Of a stretch of DNA of 13,418 nucleotides, positions 4,971 to 13,344 are shown piece after piece (position 1 is the stretch's first letter; every line of letters begins with the position of its first letter). The notes beneath the pieces were generated by a model. That model was not told the DNA's origin. It was given only the letters and a program-made list of their open reading frames with translations, and searched no databases. Origin of the DNA: an uncultured Streptococcus sp. Its GTDB lineage: Bacteria; Bacillota; Bacilli; Lactobacillales; Streptococcaceae. Position numbers and translations under genes: made by a program. The stretch is from positions 1-13,418 of the forward strand of contig CAKPZX010000040.1 of assembly GCA_934215455.1 (NCBI GenBank), in the 5' to 3' direction.

Positions 4971-6149
4971 ATGAAATTATCAAATCGTGTATTGGAAATG
5001 GAAGAAAGTGTGACCTTGGCTGCAAATGCGCGTGCCAAAGCTTTGGCAGCAGAAGGTCGTGATATCTTAAGTTTGACCCTGGGTCAACCTGACTTTGCGA
5101 CTCCAAAAAATATTCAAGAAACAGCAGTCGCTTCCATCGAGGATGGCCGCGCTAGCTTTTATACGGTAGCATCTGGACTTCCAGAATTGAAGGATGCCAT
5201 TAGCGACTATATGAAAGAGTTTTATGGCTATGCAGTAAACCGGAATGAGGTTGTGGTCGGTACTGGTGCTAAGTTTATCCTCTATGCCTTCTTTACTTCT
5301 GTCATCAATCCAGGTGATGAAGTCATCATTCCAACCCCTTGCTGGGTTTCTTATGTAGACCAGGTCAAGATGGTAGAGGGCACACCTGTTACTTTCCAAA
5401 CAACAGAAGAAAATCACTTCAAGGCAACGGTAGAGCAACTGGAAGCAGCACGGACAGACAAGACCAAGGTGGTCTTGCTGAATTCGCCATCCAATCCAAC
5501 AGGGATGATCTACAGTAAAGAAGAACTCGAAGCAATCGGAAATTGGGCTGTTGAACATGACATCTTGATTTTGGCAGACGATATCTATGGTCGATTGGTT
5601 TATAATGGCAATACCTTTACGCCCATTTCTAGCTTATCAGAAGCGATTCGCAAGCAAACGATCGTGATTAACGGAGTTTCCAAAACTTATGCTATGACCG
5701 GTTGGCGGGTTGGCTTTGCAGTGGGTGATCCAGAGATTATTGGAGCCATGGCCAAGGTGATCAGCCAAACAACTTCCAACTTAACGACCGTTTCCCAATA
5801 TGCTGCAATCGAAGCTCTCACAGGGGATCAGTCTTCTATTGAGATCATGCGTCAAGCATTTGAAGAGCGCTTGAATACTATTTATCCTTTGTTGAATGAA
5901 GTACCTGGTTTTGAAGCCATCAAACCTCAAGGAGCCTTCTATCTCTTCCCAAATGTCAAGAAGGCCATGGAGATGAAGGGGTATACAGATGTGACGGAAT
6001 TTACCACAGCAATTTTAGAAGAAGCAGAGGTTGCTTTAGTAACGGGAGCTGGCTTTGGTGCCCCTGAAAATGTTCGCTTGTCTTATGCGACAGATTTGGA
6101 TACCCTTAAAGAAGCTGTTCGCCGCCTCAAGGCCTTTATGGAAAAATAA
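4971..6149 (+). CDS. aspB: pyridoxal-phosphate aspartate aminotransferase, class Ib
   Basis: The 392-residue enzyme is expected to convert aspartate and 2-oxoglutarate to oxaloacetate and glutamate in the cytoplasm, linking nitrogen metabolism to aspartate and asparagine supply. All key residues are visible: SLTLGQPDF (34-42), Asn175 in SPSNPTG, Asp203 and Tyr206 in LADDIYG, the PLP-binding Lys238 in NGVSKTYAMTGWR, Arg246, and the substrate carboxylate Arg369 in VRLSY. The motif set fits subgroup Ib, as in Bacillus AspB. A strong GAGGAGG site lies 5 nt before the ATG. It is co-transcribed with tseB and followed by a terminator. The exact amino-acid preference cannot be read from sequence, so another class I aminotransferase role is possible. 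Confidence 0.92.
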   Translation: MKLSNRVLEMEESVTLAANARAKALAAEGRDILSLTLGQPDFATPKNIQETAVASIEDGRASFYTVASGLPELKDAISDYMKEFYGYAVNRNEVVVGTGAKFILYAFFTSVINPGDEVIIPTPCWVSYVDQVKMVEGTPVTFQTTEENHFKATVEQLEAARTDKTKVVLLNSPSNPTGMIYSKEELEAIGNWAVEHDILILADDIYGRLVYNGNTFTPISSLSEAIRKQTIVINGVSKTYAMTGWRVGFAVGDPEIIGAMAKVISQTTSNLTTVSQYAAIEALTGDQSSIEIMRQAFEERLNTIYPLLNEVPGFEAIKPQGAFYLFPNVKKAMEMKGYTDVTEFTTAILEEAEVALVTGAGFGAPENVRLSYATDLDTLKEAVRRLKAFMEK

Positions 6150-6155
6150 AATTAC

Positions 6156-6190
6156 AAGATCCTTAGTAATGAGCTGAGGATCTTTTTCTT
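6156..6190 (+). terminator. aspB terminator
   Basis: AAGATCCTTAG (6156-6166) pairs with CTGAGGATCTT (6174-6184) with one wobble pair across a 7-nt loop, followed by TTTCTTTT. It separates tseB-aspB from asnS. Confidence 0.88.
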
Positions 6191-6242
6191 TTAAAAAAAA
6201 TCTTGTTTTCACAGGTAGAATCTAGCACTGAAAGCCTTTTTA

Positions 6243-6251
6243 TGATACAAT
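6243..6251 (+). promoter_or_regulatory. asnS extended -10 promoter and short leader
   Basis: TGATACAAT is an extended -10 with no clear -35. The leader of about 44 nt contains a tiny hairpin, TGTC-TTCG-GACA (6263-6274), with a stable C(UUCG)G loop just ahead of the AAGGA ribosome site. It is far too short for a T-box. Confidence 0.6.
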
Positions 6252-6301
6252 TAAGAAGATAATGTCTTCGGACAAGTTTAACGAGAAAAGGAAGATGAAT
6301 G

Positions 6302-7645
6302 ATGACAAAACGGATTACTATCATCGAAGTAAAAGACTATGTTGGTAAAGAAGTGACGATCGGTGCTTGGGTGGCCAACAAATCAGGTAAAGGAAAAATT
6401 GCTTTCTTGCAATTGCGTGACGGGACTGCCTTTTTCCAAGGTGTGGCTTTTAAACCAAACTTTATCGAAAAATTCGGCGAAGAAGTGGGGCTTGAAAAAT
6501 TTGACACCATCAAACGCTTGAGCCAAGAAACATCAGTGTTTGTGACTGGGATTGTCAAAGAAGACGAGCGTTCTAAATTTGGTTACGAATTGGATATTAC
6601 AGACATCGAAGTGATCGGTGAATCTCAAGATTACCCAATCACTCCTAAAGAACACGGGACAGACTTCTTGATGGACAACCGCCACTTGTGGTTGCGTTCA
6701 CGCAAACAAGTCGCTGTCATGCAAATCCGTAATGCCATTATCTATGCAACTTATGAGTTCTTTGATAAGAATGGCTTCATGAAGTTTGATAGTCCAATTC
6801 TTTCAGGAAATGCTGCAGAAGATTCTACAGAACTTTTTGAAACAGATTACTTCGGAACACCAGCCTACTTGAGTCAATCAGGTCAGCTTTACCTTGAAGC
6901 CGGAGCTATGGCCCTTGGTCGCGTCTTTGACTTTGGTCCGGTATTCCGTGCTGAAAAATCAAAAACTCGTCGTCACTTGACTGAGTTCTGGATGATGGAT
7001 GCTGAGTACTCATACTTGACACACGATGAGTCACTTGACTTGCAAGAAGCTTATGTGAAAGCTCTTCTACAAGGTGTTTTGGACCGTGCTCCTCAAGCCT
7101 TGGAAACATTGGAACGTGATACGGAACTTTTGAAACGCTATATTGCAGAGCCATTCAAACGCATTACTTACGATGAAGCGATTGATCTCTTGCAAGAGCA
7201 TGAAAACGATGAAGATGCGGATTACGAGCATCTGGAACATGGAGATGACTTCGGTTCACCACATGAAACATGGATTTCAAACCACTTTGGTGTACCAACC
7301 TTCGTGATCAACTATCCATCAGATATCAAAGCCTTCTATATGAAGCCAGTTCCTGGGAACCCAGACCGCGTGCTTTGTGCAGACTTGCTCGCACCAGAAG
7401 GTTACGGAGAAATCATCGGTGGATCTATGCGTGAGGAAGACTACGACGCCCTTGTTGCGAAGATGGAATCTCTTGGCATGGATCGTACAGAGTATGAATT
7501 CTACCTTGACCTTCGTAAATATGGTACAGTTCCACACGGTGGATTTGGTATCGGGATTGAACGGATGGTAACCTTCGCAGCTGGTACAAAACATATCCGT
7601 GAAGCCATTCCATTCCCACGTATGTTGCATCGTATCAAACCTTAA
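6302..7645 (+). CDS. asnS: asparaginyl-tRNA synthetase
   Basis: The 447-residue class II synthetase charges tRNA-Asn with asparagine in the cytoplasm. An N-terminal OB-fold anticodon domain (about 1-105, [20 protein letters not shown] at 21-40) precedes the catalytic core. Motif 2 is [15 protein letters not shown] (215-229) and motif 3 is [10 protein letters not shown] (413-422) with Arg421. The length matches streptococcal AsnS. Two ATG codons stand in tandem at 6299 and 6302; the second is chosen because AAGGA (6288-6292) is then 9 nt away and the protein begins MTKR like its relatives. It has its own promoter and terminator, although the gene order with aspB is shared with Bacillus. The codon choice looks like that of a highly expressed gene. 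Confidence 0.97.
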   Translation: MTKRITIIEVKDYVGKEVTIGAWVANKSGKGKIAFLQLRDGTAFFQGVAFKPNFIEKFGEEVGLEKFDTIKRLSQETSVFVTGIVKEDERSKFGYELDITDIEVIGESQDYPITPKEHGTDFLMDNRHLWLRSRKQVAVMQIRNAIIYATYEFFDKNGFMKFDSPILSGNAAEDSTELFETDYFGTPAYLSQSGQLYLEAGAMALGRVFDFGPVFRAEKSKTRRHLTEFWMMDAEYSYLTHDESLDLQEAYVKALLQGVLDRAPQALETLERDTELLKRYIAEPFKRITYDEAIDLLQEHENDEDADYEHLEHGDDFGSPHETWISNHFGVPTFVINYPSDIKAFYMKPVPGNPDRVLCADLLAPEGYGEIIGGSMREEDYDALVAKMESLGMDRTEYEFYLDLRKYGTVPHGGFGIGIERMVTFAAGTKHIREAIPFPRMLHRIKP

Positions 7646-7652
7646 TAGACGT

Positions 7653-7680
7653 AAAAACGCCATTAGGCGTTTTTCACTTT
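7653..7680 (+). terminator. asnS terminator
   Basis: AAAAACGCC (7653-7661) pairs with GGCGTTTTT (7666-7674) across ATTA, followed by CACTTTT. It lies 7 nt after the stop codon. Confidence 0.9.
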
Positions 7681-7713
7681 TATCTGCTCCAAAAAACTAT
7701 GAAAGGAAACTCA

Positions 7714-8451
7714 ATGCTGAAAATAGACATCATCGATGGGAAAGAATACGAGGATGGTCAGGGGGCTTTGATTGCGGATCTGGACCATTCCATTCAACAG
7801 ATGCTCAAGACATCCTATCCGGAAAGTCAAATGGATGATTTTATCACCTATAAAAATTTGAGCCAATATTGTATGGATTATCTAGGTCAGATTATTGAGC
7901 GTGCCAATGATAAAAACGAAGCCATTAAACAGCAGGTGACAGGTGTCATGCCCGAAAGCGAGCGCCCCTTTAACGTTGAAGACCGCTTGACAGCCAGCTA
8001 TACCTTCGGTCAGCGGGTGGCGGATTCTGTTGCGCGCTTCGGTGGTTCTTGGACCTTTATTATTAGCTTCATCATGATGATGGCTATCTGGATGTTGATC
8101 AATGTCTTGCATCCCTTTGGCTGGAATTTTGACCCTTATCCTTTCATCTTGCTGAATCTAGCACTTTCTACGATTGCGGCGATTCAAGCTCCTTTGATCA
8201 TGATGAGCCAAAACAGGGCGGCAGATTACGATCGCTTGCAAGCGCGAAATGACTTTAACGTCAATATGGAATCTGAACGGGAAATTCGCTTGTTGCATAC
8301 GAAGATTGACCATATGGTGCAACAAGACCAGACGGATTTACTGGAAATTCAAAAGTTGCAAACCGAATTGTTGGTGTCCTTGTCTAATCAAGTGGCCCAG
8401 CTGCGTCAAGAAATGAATCAAGAAAAAATGAAGGAGGTGGAGAAGATGTAG
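7714..8451 (+). CDS. DUF1003 family membrane protein
   Basis: The 245-residue protein carries the DUF1003 hallmark: FGGSWTFI (109-116), two membrane helices at about 113-131 and 143-165, and FDPYPFILLNL plus IQAPLIMMSQNR (139-168). The N-terminal 90 residues are soluble. Residues about 187-244 are a charged, heptad-like coiled coil (ESEREIRLLHTKIDHM, then TDLLEIQKLQTELL), so oligomerisation is likely. The biochemical function of the family is unknown. An ATG at 7699 is in frame, but AAAGGA at 7702-7707 lies 6 nt before the ATG at 7714, so the latter is the better start. I see no convincing promoter between the asnS terminator and this gene, so it may depend partly on readthrough. The gene ends in a perfect AAGGAGGT (8431-8438) followed by ATG-TAG. 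Confidence 0.85.
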   Translation: MLKIDIIDGKEYEDGQGALIADLDHSIQQMLKTSYPESQMDDFITYKNLSQYCMDYLGQIIERANDKNEAIKQQVTGVMPESERPFNVEDRLTASYTFGQRVADSVARFGGSWTFIISFIMMMAIWMLINVLHPFGWNFDPYPFILLNLALSTIAAIQAPLIMMSQNRAADYDRLQARNDFNVNMESEREIRLLHTKIDHMVQQDQTDLLEIQKLQTELLVSLSNQVAQLRQEMNQEKMKEVEKM

Positions 8452-8483
8452 GCAAATCTAAGTAAGTCTTTTAGAAACACTTA

Positions 8484-8489
8484 TATAAT
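8484..8489 (+). promoter_or_regulatory. -10 box of the MFS transporter gene
   Basis: TATAAT lies 20 nt before the ATG, but there is no recognisable -35 (AGTAAG at 17 bp) and no TGn extension. The AAAGAGG ribosome site (8496-8502) lies within what would be the leader, so the transcript would be very short at its 5' end. Confidence 0.4.
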
Positions 8490-8509
8490 CTATTGAAAGA
8501 GGAAAAACA

Positions 8510-9709
8510 ATGTTTAAAAGAACTTACAAACGCAATATCTCACTCCTAGCAGGTCTGGAATTTACATCTTATTTTGGAATCACCAGTTTTTGGATTTTAT
8601 TTTTTATTCAAAATGGTCTTTCTTTGCTTCAGATTGGTTTATTAGAGAGTATCTTTCATGGGACCAGTCTCTTGTGCGAGATCCCATCTGGTATGTTAGC
8701 CGATCGCTTTAGCTACAAGACCAATCTCTACTTGGCTCGCTTGTCCAGTATTGGATCTTCTATCTTGATTTTATTTGGTCAGGGGAATTTTTGGATCTAT
8801 GCCATTGCCATGATGGTCAATGCTTGGTCTTATAATTTTGACTCGGGGACCAGTACAGCTTTCTTATTTGATTCAGCTGTGGAAGCAGGTCAAAAAGACC
8901 GTTATCTTCAGATTTCTAGCTTCTTGTCTGGTGTGGCCGAAGTCACCCGAACGTTAGGTACAGTGGTGGCAGGCTTCTTTATTCACGGAGCATTGGCTTG
9001 GACCTATTATATTGCTATCGGGCTATCCTTGATTTCCATTCTTTTGATCTTTCTGATGAAAGAGCCAGAGAGCAAGAGTGATGAAAGAAATCATTTGACC
9101 TTAAAGCGGATATTGGAGGTAGTGAAACAAGAATGGCAGGACAAACCAGTTTTGTTTTACTGGATGCTTACCTATCAGTTGGTAGGAACCATCATGTGCA
9201 TGTTTTATTATTACTACCAACAGAAAATTAGTGACTTAGCCAGTTGGCAAGTTTCGCTCATCATGTTAATTGGTAGTGGATTCAATCTCCTGGCGGTTTA
9301 TCTGGCCAGTCAAATCGGGAAAAAATGGAATAGTAATCAAGTCTTTCCGTTTCTGGTTGCACTCACAGGTTTGGTCTTGCTTTTGGTAGGTGTAAAGACT
9401 CCATTTGCCTATCTGAGTGTCTATCTCTTGACCAATGCTCTTTATGCCGTTTATCAACCCATCTACTACAATGATTTACAAGCCTATCTACCTTCCAGTG
9501 TACGAGCAACCATGCTGAGTATCAATTCCATGATGTTTAGTCTATCTATGATTGTCATTTTCCCACTGACTGGTTGGTTCATTGATAGCTGTGGATTTGT
9601 AGCAGTCTTTCTTGTATTAGGCCTTGTAACGCTATTTTCTTTCCCTCTCTTAATGATTGGATTGGGGAAAATGGGCAAGACCTTAAGCAAGGTAACAAAG
9701 AAGGAATAA
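8510..9709 (+). CDS. MFS transporter, substrate unknown
   Basis: The 399-residue integral membrane protein has about 12 hydrophobic segments and a hydrophilic central loop at about 188-212 (KEPESKSDERNHLTLKRILE) separating two six-helix halves. The loop between helices 2 and 3 carries the major-facilitator motif A in the form GMLADRFSYKTNL (61-73). The first helix region (LEFTSYFGITSFWILFF) and the acidic residue in LLCEIPSG (54-61) are typical of drug-efflux-like MFS proteins, but the substrate cannot be named. AAAGAGG (8496-8502) is 7 nt before the ATG. It follows the DUF1003 gene by 58 nt and ends in a strong terminator ahead of patA. A nearby ABC exporter suggests an export theme, but nothing links the two directly. 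Confidence 0.85.
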   Translation: MFKRTYKRNISLLAGLEFTSYFGITSFWILFFIQNGLSLLQIGLLESIFHGTSLLCEIPSGMLADRFSYKTNLYLARLSSIGSSILILFGQGNFWIYAIAMMVNAWSYNFDSGTSTAFLFDSAVEAGQKDRYLQISSFLSGVAEVTRTLGTVVAGFFIHGALAWTYYIAIGLSLISILLIFLMKEPESKSDERNHLTLKRILEVVKQEWQDKPVLFYWMLTYQLVGTIMCMFYYYYQQKISDLASWQVSLIMLIGSGFNLLAVYLASQIGKKWNSNQVFPFLVALTGLVLLLVGVKTPFAYLSVYLLTNALYAVYQPIYYNDLQAYLPSSVRATMLSINSMMFSLSMIVIFPLTGWFIDSCGFVAVFLVLGLVTLFSFPLLMIGLGKMGKTLSKVTKKE

Positions 9710-9714
9710 GATTT

Positions 9715-9770
9715 CTGACCTTCATCTGGTCAGTATTCAACTCTCTCTGCTTTGCAGGGAGAGTTTTTTC
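9715..9770 (+). terminator. tandem hairpins ending the MFS gene
   Basis: The first hairpin, CTGACC (9715-9720) with GGTCAG (9728-9733), has no T-run. The second, AACTCTCTCTGC (9739-9750) with GCAGGGAGAGTT (9754-9765), has one wobble pair and a TTT loop and runs into TTTTTTC; it is the real terminator. Confidence 0.88.
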
Positions 9771-9784
9771 ATCTTCAGAATTTG

Positions 9785-9793
9785 TGGTAAAAT
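9785..9793 (+). promoter_or_regulatory. patAB extended -10 promoter
   Basis: TGGTAAAAT is an extended -10 (TAAAAT at 9788-9793). The -35 position falls in the T-run of the upstream terminator. The predicted start near 9800 leaves a 26-nt leader for patA. Confidence 0.6.
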
Positions 9794-9825
9794 ATGTATA
9801 TCCATTAAAAAAAGAATCGAGTCGT

Positions 9826-11553
9826 ATGAAATCATTATTGAAGTATTTTAAGGGCTATCTATGGGAAACTTTTCTAGGGCCCGTGTTTAAGCTTTTAGAA
9901 GCTATTTTTGAATTGTGTGTCCCCTTAATCATCGCCCACTTAGTCGATCAGGTCATTCCGAAAAAGGAAACGAGTGCAGTCGTGATGACGGTCGGTGTTT
10001 TGTTTTTATTTGCGAGCTTTGGGGTCGTCGTAGCCATTACAGCCCAGTATTTTTCTTCTAAAGCAGCTGTCGGCTTTACCCGCGAGATGACCAAGGATTT
10101 GTATGATAAGATCTTATCACTTCCAAAGGACAAGCGCGATAGGATCGGGACTTCTAGTTTGGTAACACGTCTTACCTCTGATACCTATCAAATCCAGGTT
10201 GGGATCAATCTCTTCTTGCGGCTTTTTTTGAGGGCACCGATTATTGTCTTTGGAGCTATCATCATGGCCTTCACCATCAGTCCTAAATTAACCCTTTGGT
10301 TCTTGGGGATGGTAGCGATTTTAACCCTGATTATTGTTATCATGTCACGGATTGTCAATCCGCTCTTTGCTAAGATTCGGAAAATCACAGACCGGATGGT
10401 CACGGTGACGCGTCAGCAATTTCAAGGGATGCGGGTGATTCGAGCCTTTGGACAACAGGCTAGTGAATTAGAGGATTTTAGAGAGGTCAATCAGGACTAC
10501 AAGATCTGGCAAATTCGCGCTGGTATCTGGTCTAGTTTGGTGAGTCCCTTGACCTTCCTTGTGGTCAATACGACCTTGGTTTGTGTCATTTGGCAAGGAC
10601 AATTGACTATCTCTGCTGGCCTTCTGACCCAAGGGATGTTGGTCGCTCTGGTCAATTATTTATTGCAAATTTTAACAGAATTGATCAAGTTGGCTATGCT
10701 GGTCACGTCTTTAAATGTCAGCTATATTTCAGCCAAGCGTGTGCAAGAGATTTTCGATTTGAAGGAAGAAGACCTCTTTGAAGCTTTGCCAGTAGAAACT
10801 GCAAGAGAGAAAGAAGCGATCAGCGCAGAGAAAGTTTCTTTCACTTATCCAACTGCTTCAAGCCCAGCTCTAGAAGATATTTCCTTTGATCTGGATCATG
10901 GACAGATGTTGGGAATTATTGGTGGTACAGGATCTGGGAAGTCTACCCTGGTTCAGTTATTGAGTCATTTGTATGCCGTGAGTCAGGGAAAATTAGCCCT
11001 CTTTCATCAAGGTCACTCTCCTCAAACCCTCAAGGAGTGGCGGGAGTGGGTAGCTGTTGTCCCACAGAAGGCAGAGCTCTTTAGAGGGACTATCCGCTCG
11101 AATCTCTTACTAGGAATGGAAGAAGGTCTATCGGATGATGATTTGTGGTGGGCGCTAGAAACAGCTCAGGCGGCTGATTTTGTCCGTGAAAAAGAAGGAC
11201 AACTCGATGAGCCAGTGGAAGCCTTTGGGCGAAATTTCTCAGGAGGTCAACGTCAGCGGTTGACCATTGCGCGTGCCCTTTTGAAGAAGGCTCCTTTCTT
11301 AATTTTGGATGATTCGACCTCCGCCTTGGATTATTTGACGGAAGCACGTCTCTTAAAATCGATAAAAGAAGAATTGAGTGATACGAGTTTGATCCTAGTA
11401 TCTCAACGAACCAATAGTCTCAAGTCTGCTGATCAGATTTTAGTCTTGAATAAAGGCCATCAAGTAGGACTGGGAAATCATGATTTCCTCTTGTCCACGA
11501 ATGAGATTTATCAAGAAATTCATTATTCACAACACGGGAGGGAGGAAGCATGA
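9826..11553 (+). CDS. patA: multidrug ABC exporter subunit PatA (degenerate-site half)
   Basis: This is a 575-residue half-transporter: six membrane helices (about 1-310), then a nucleotide-binding domain. Visible motifs are the A-loop Tyr341, Walker A GGTGSGKS (366-373), Q-loop Gln414, signature FSGGQ (471-475) and Walker B LILDD (492-496). Asp496 replaces the catalytic Glu and Gln527 replaces the H-loop His, the degenerate half expected of a heterodimeric exporter. The sequence closely follows pneumococcal PatA as I remember it (LFLRAPIIVFGAI; ending SQHG-EE). PatA and PatB together export fluoroquinolones and dyes such as ethidium. The frame extends to a GTG at 9784, but that codon precedes the -10 box and cannot be transcribed from this promoter, so the ATG at 9826 is used. 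Its ribosome site is weak (GAG at 9819-9821). It overlaps patB by 4 nt. Confidence 0.88.
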   Translation: MKSLLKYFKGYLWETFLGPVFKLLEAIFELCVPLIIAHLVDQVIPKKETSAVVMTVGVLFLFASFGVVVAITAQYFSSKAAVGFTREMTKDLYDKILSLPKDKRDRIGTSSLVTRLTSDTYQIQVGINLFLRLFLRAPIIVFGAIIMAFTISPKLTLWFLGMVAILTLIIVIMSRIVNPLFAKIRKITDRMVTVTRQQFQGMRVIRAFGQQASELEDFREVNQDYKIWQIRAGIWSSLVSPLTFLVVNTTLVCVIWQGQLTISAGLLTQGMLVALVNYLLQILTELIKLAMLVTSLNVSYISAKRVQEIFDLKEEDLFEALPVETAREKEAISAEKVSFTYPTASSPALEDISFDLDHGQMLGIIGGTGSGKSTLVQLLSHLYAVSQGKLALFHQGHSPQTLKEWREWVAVVPQKAELFRGTIRSNLLLGMEEGLSDDDLWWALETAQAADFVREKEGQLDEPVEAFGRNFSGGQRQRLTIARALLKKAPFLILDDSTSALDYLTEARLLKSIKEELSDTSLILVSQRTNSLKSADQILVLNKGHQVGLGNHDFLLSTNEIYQEIHYSQHGREEA

Positions 11554-13292
11554 GTCAAAAACGTTCTAGTTATGTAAAACGTCTGTTTAGAGATTTTGCT
11601 CACCATCCCGGGCTCCTGATTCTGTCTAGTCTCGGAACCATCGCTCAAGTGGCCTTAACGGTTTGGTTACCGATTCTGATCGGAAATGCGGTTGATTTAG
11701 TCATCAATCCTCAAGGGATGAAAGTCTTATGGCCTGTTTTGATCCAAATGGTTCTGGTCATTGTGGCCAATACCTTGATCCAATGGATCAATCCTCTTGT
11801 CTACAATCAATTGGTCTATCGGTTTAGCCAAAGCCTGAGAGCAGAAGTGATGGAAAAAGTACACCGATTGCCCTTGTCTTATCTAGATAAACAAGGGAGC
11901 GGTGACTTTGTCAGTCGTCTCACGACCGATGTAGAGCAACTCAATAGCGGTCTTCTGATGGTCTTTAACCAGTTCTTTGTTGGCCTCTTAACCATTCTTG
12001 TCACCATCGTGACCATGGCAGAATTGGATTTCTTTATGATGGTGGCGGTTCTGGTCTTGACCCCTTTATCCCTGGTGATTGCTCGTTTTATTGCCAAGCG
12101 TTCTTATACGCTTTTCCAAAAGCAGACCAAGGCGCGTGGTCTTCAAACTCAGTTGATCGAAGAGTCCTTGACCCAGGAAAGTTTGATCCAGTCCTTTAAC
12201 GCTCAGGATCAATTCCGTACGGCCTTTAAGGGGACGAATGAAAGCTATGCCAATTATTCTCAATCCGCTGTCTTTTATTCTTCAACTGTCAACCCTGCCA
12301 CTCGCTTTGTGAATGCCTTGATTTATGCAGTAGTGGCTGGATTTGGTGCTGTACGCATTATTTCGGGATCTCACTTTACTGTTGGTCAATTGGTGACCTT
12401 CCTCAATTATGTCAACCAATATACCAAACCCTTTAATGACATTTCCTCCGTCTTGTCAGAACTCCAAAGTGCCCTTGCCTGCGCAGAGCGCTTGTACAGC
12501 ATCTTGGATCAAGCTGAGGTCGAAGAGACGGGGCAACGGGTCCTGGAAAGTCAGGATGTTAAAGGCGCGATTGGTTTTGAACACGTCACATTTGGCTATG
12601 ATTTGGGTCGGACCTTGATCAAAGATCTAACCATTCAGGTTTCAGCTGCCAGTAAAGTGGCCATTGTAGGGCCTACAGGAGCAGGAAAGTCGACCTTAAT
12701 TAATCTGCTTATGCGTTTCTACCCTGTTAATTCTGGAGAGATCACGATTGATGGGGTGCCAATTACGGACTACACCCGTGCTTCTTACCGCCAACAGTTT
12801 GGTATGGTTCTGCAAGAAACTTGGCTTAAGGTCGGGACGATTCATGAAAATATCGCCTTTTCTCGTCCAGATGCAAGTAGAGAAGAAGTCATAGAAGCAG
12901 CCAAAGCAGCCAATGCAGATTTCTTCATTCGGCAGTTGCCACAAGGGTACGATACCTATCTTTCAGATGCTGGAGAGTCTTTGTCCCAAGGTCAACGCCA
13001 ACTCTTAACGATTGCGCGGGTTTTCCTTTCAGTTCCTAAGATTTTGATCTTGGATGAGGCGACATCCTCCATCGATACTCGGACTGAGGTCTTGATTCAA
13101 GATGCCTTTAATCAACTCATGAAAGGACGGACCAGCTTTATCATTGCTCACCGCTTATCGACCATTCAAAATGCCGATATGATCCTTGTCATGGTGGATG
13201 GCGATATTGTTGAGCATGGAACTCATGAAGAGCTAATGAAAGCACAAGGTGTTTACTACAAGATGCAGACAGCTCAGCAACAGATTAGTTAA
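11550..13292 (+). CDS. patB: multidrug ABC exporter subunit PatB (catalytic half)
   Basis: This is a 580-residue half-transporter with a six-helix membrane domain (about 20-310) and a nucleotide-binding domain. Motifs are the A-loop Tyr350, Walker A GPTGAGKS (374-381), Q-loop Gln422, signature LSQGQ (478-482), Walker B LILDE with catalytic Glu503, and H-loop His534. It supplies the working Walker A/B to pair with PatA's intact FSGGQ, while its own non-canonical LSQGQ faces PatA's degenerate site. The sequence follows pneumococcal PatB as I remember it (NPATRFVNALIYA; YVNQYTKPFNDISSVL). In pneumococcus the two genes are, to my recollection, not directly adjacent, whereas here they overlap by ATGA with GGAGG upstream, which forces coupled expression. 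Overexpression of this pair is a known cause of fluoroquinolone resistance in pneumococcus. Confidence 0.88.
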   Translation: MSQKRSSYVKRLFRDFAHHPGLLILSSLGTIAQVALTVWLPILIGNAVDLVINPQGMKVLWPVLIQMVLVIVANTLIQWINPLVYNQLVYRFSQSLRAEVMEKVHRLPLSYLDKQGSGDFVSRLTTDVEQLNSGLLMVFNQFFVGLLTILVTIVTMAELDFFMMVAVLVLTPLSLVIARFIAKRSYTLFQKQTKARGLQTQLIEESLTQESLIQSFNAQDQFRTAFKGTNESYANYSQSAVFYSSTVNPATRFVNALIYAVVAGFGAVRIISGSHFTVGQLVTFLNYVNQYTKPFNDISSVLSELQSALACAERLYSILDQAEVEETGQRVLESQDVKGAIGFEHVTFGYDLGRTLIKDLTIQVSAASKVAIVGPTGAGKSTLINLLMRFYPVNSGEITIDGVPITDYTRASYRQQFGMVLQETWLKVGTIHENIAFSRPDASREEVIEAAKAANADFFIRQLPQGYDTYLSDAGESLSQGQRQLLTIARVFLSVPKILILDEATSSIDTRTEVLIQDAFNQLMKGRTSFIIAHRLSTIQNADMILVMVDGDIVEHGTHEELMKAQGVYYKMQTAQQQIS

Positions 13293-13298
13293 AATGAA

Positions 13299-13324
13299 AA
13301 GCATTTTCAGATTTGAAAATGCTT
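13299..13324 (+). terminator. hairpin after patB, weak terminator
   Basis: AAGCATTTTC (13299-13308) and GAAAATGCTT (13315-13324) form a perfect 10-bp stem with a 6-nt loop 6 nt after the stop. AGATTGAAG follows instead of a T-run, so termination may be inefficient, or the hairpin may protect the 3' end. Confidence 0.55.
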
Positions 13325-13344
13325 AGATTGAAGATAAAGACATA

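Noticed and set aside
6252..6301. T-box or riboswitch in the asnS leader
   Set aside because: The leader is only about 44-50 nt, with a single 4-bp hairpin; no T-box sequence or specifier stem-loop is visible.
7645..7713. Independent promoter for the DUF1003 gene
   Set aside because: I found only TTTATC-like sequence after the asnS terminator and no -35 or extended -10 good enough to call.
9784..9825. GTG start of patA fourteen codons upstream
   Set aside because: The GTG precedes the TGGTAAAAT extended -10, and homologues begin MKSLL as at 9826.
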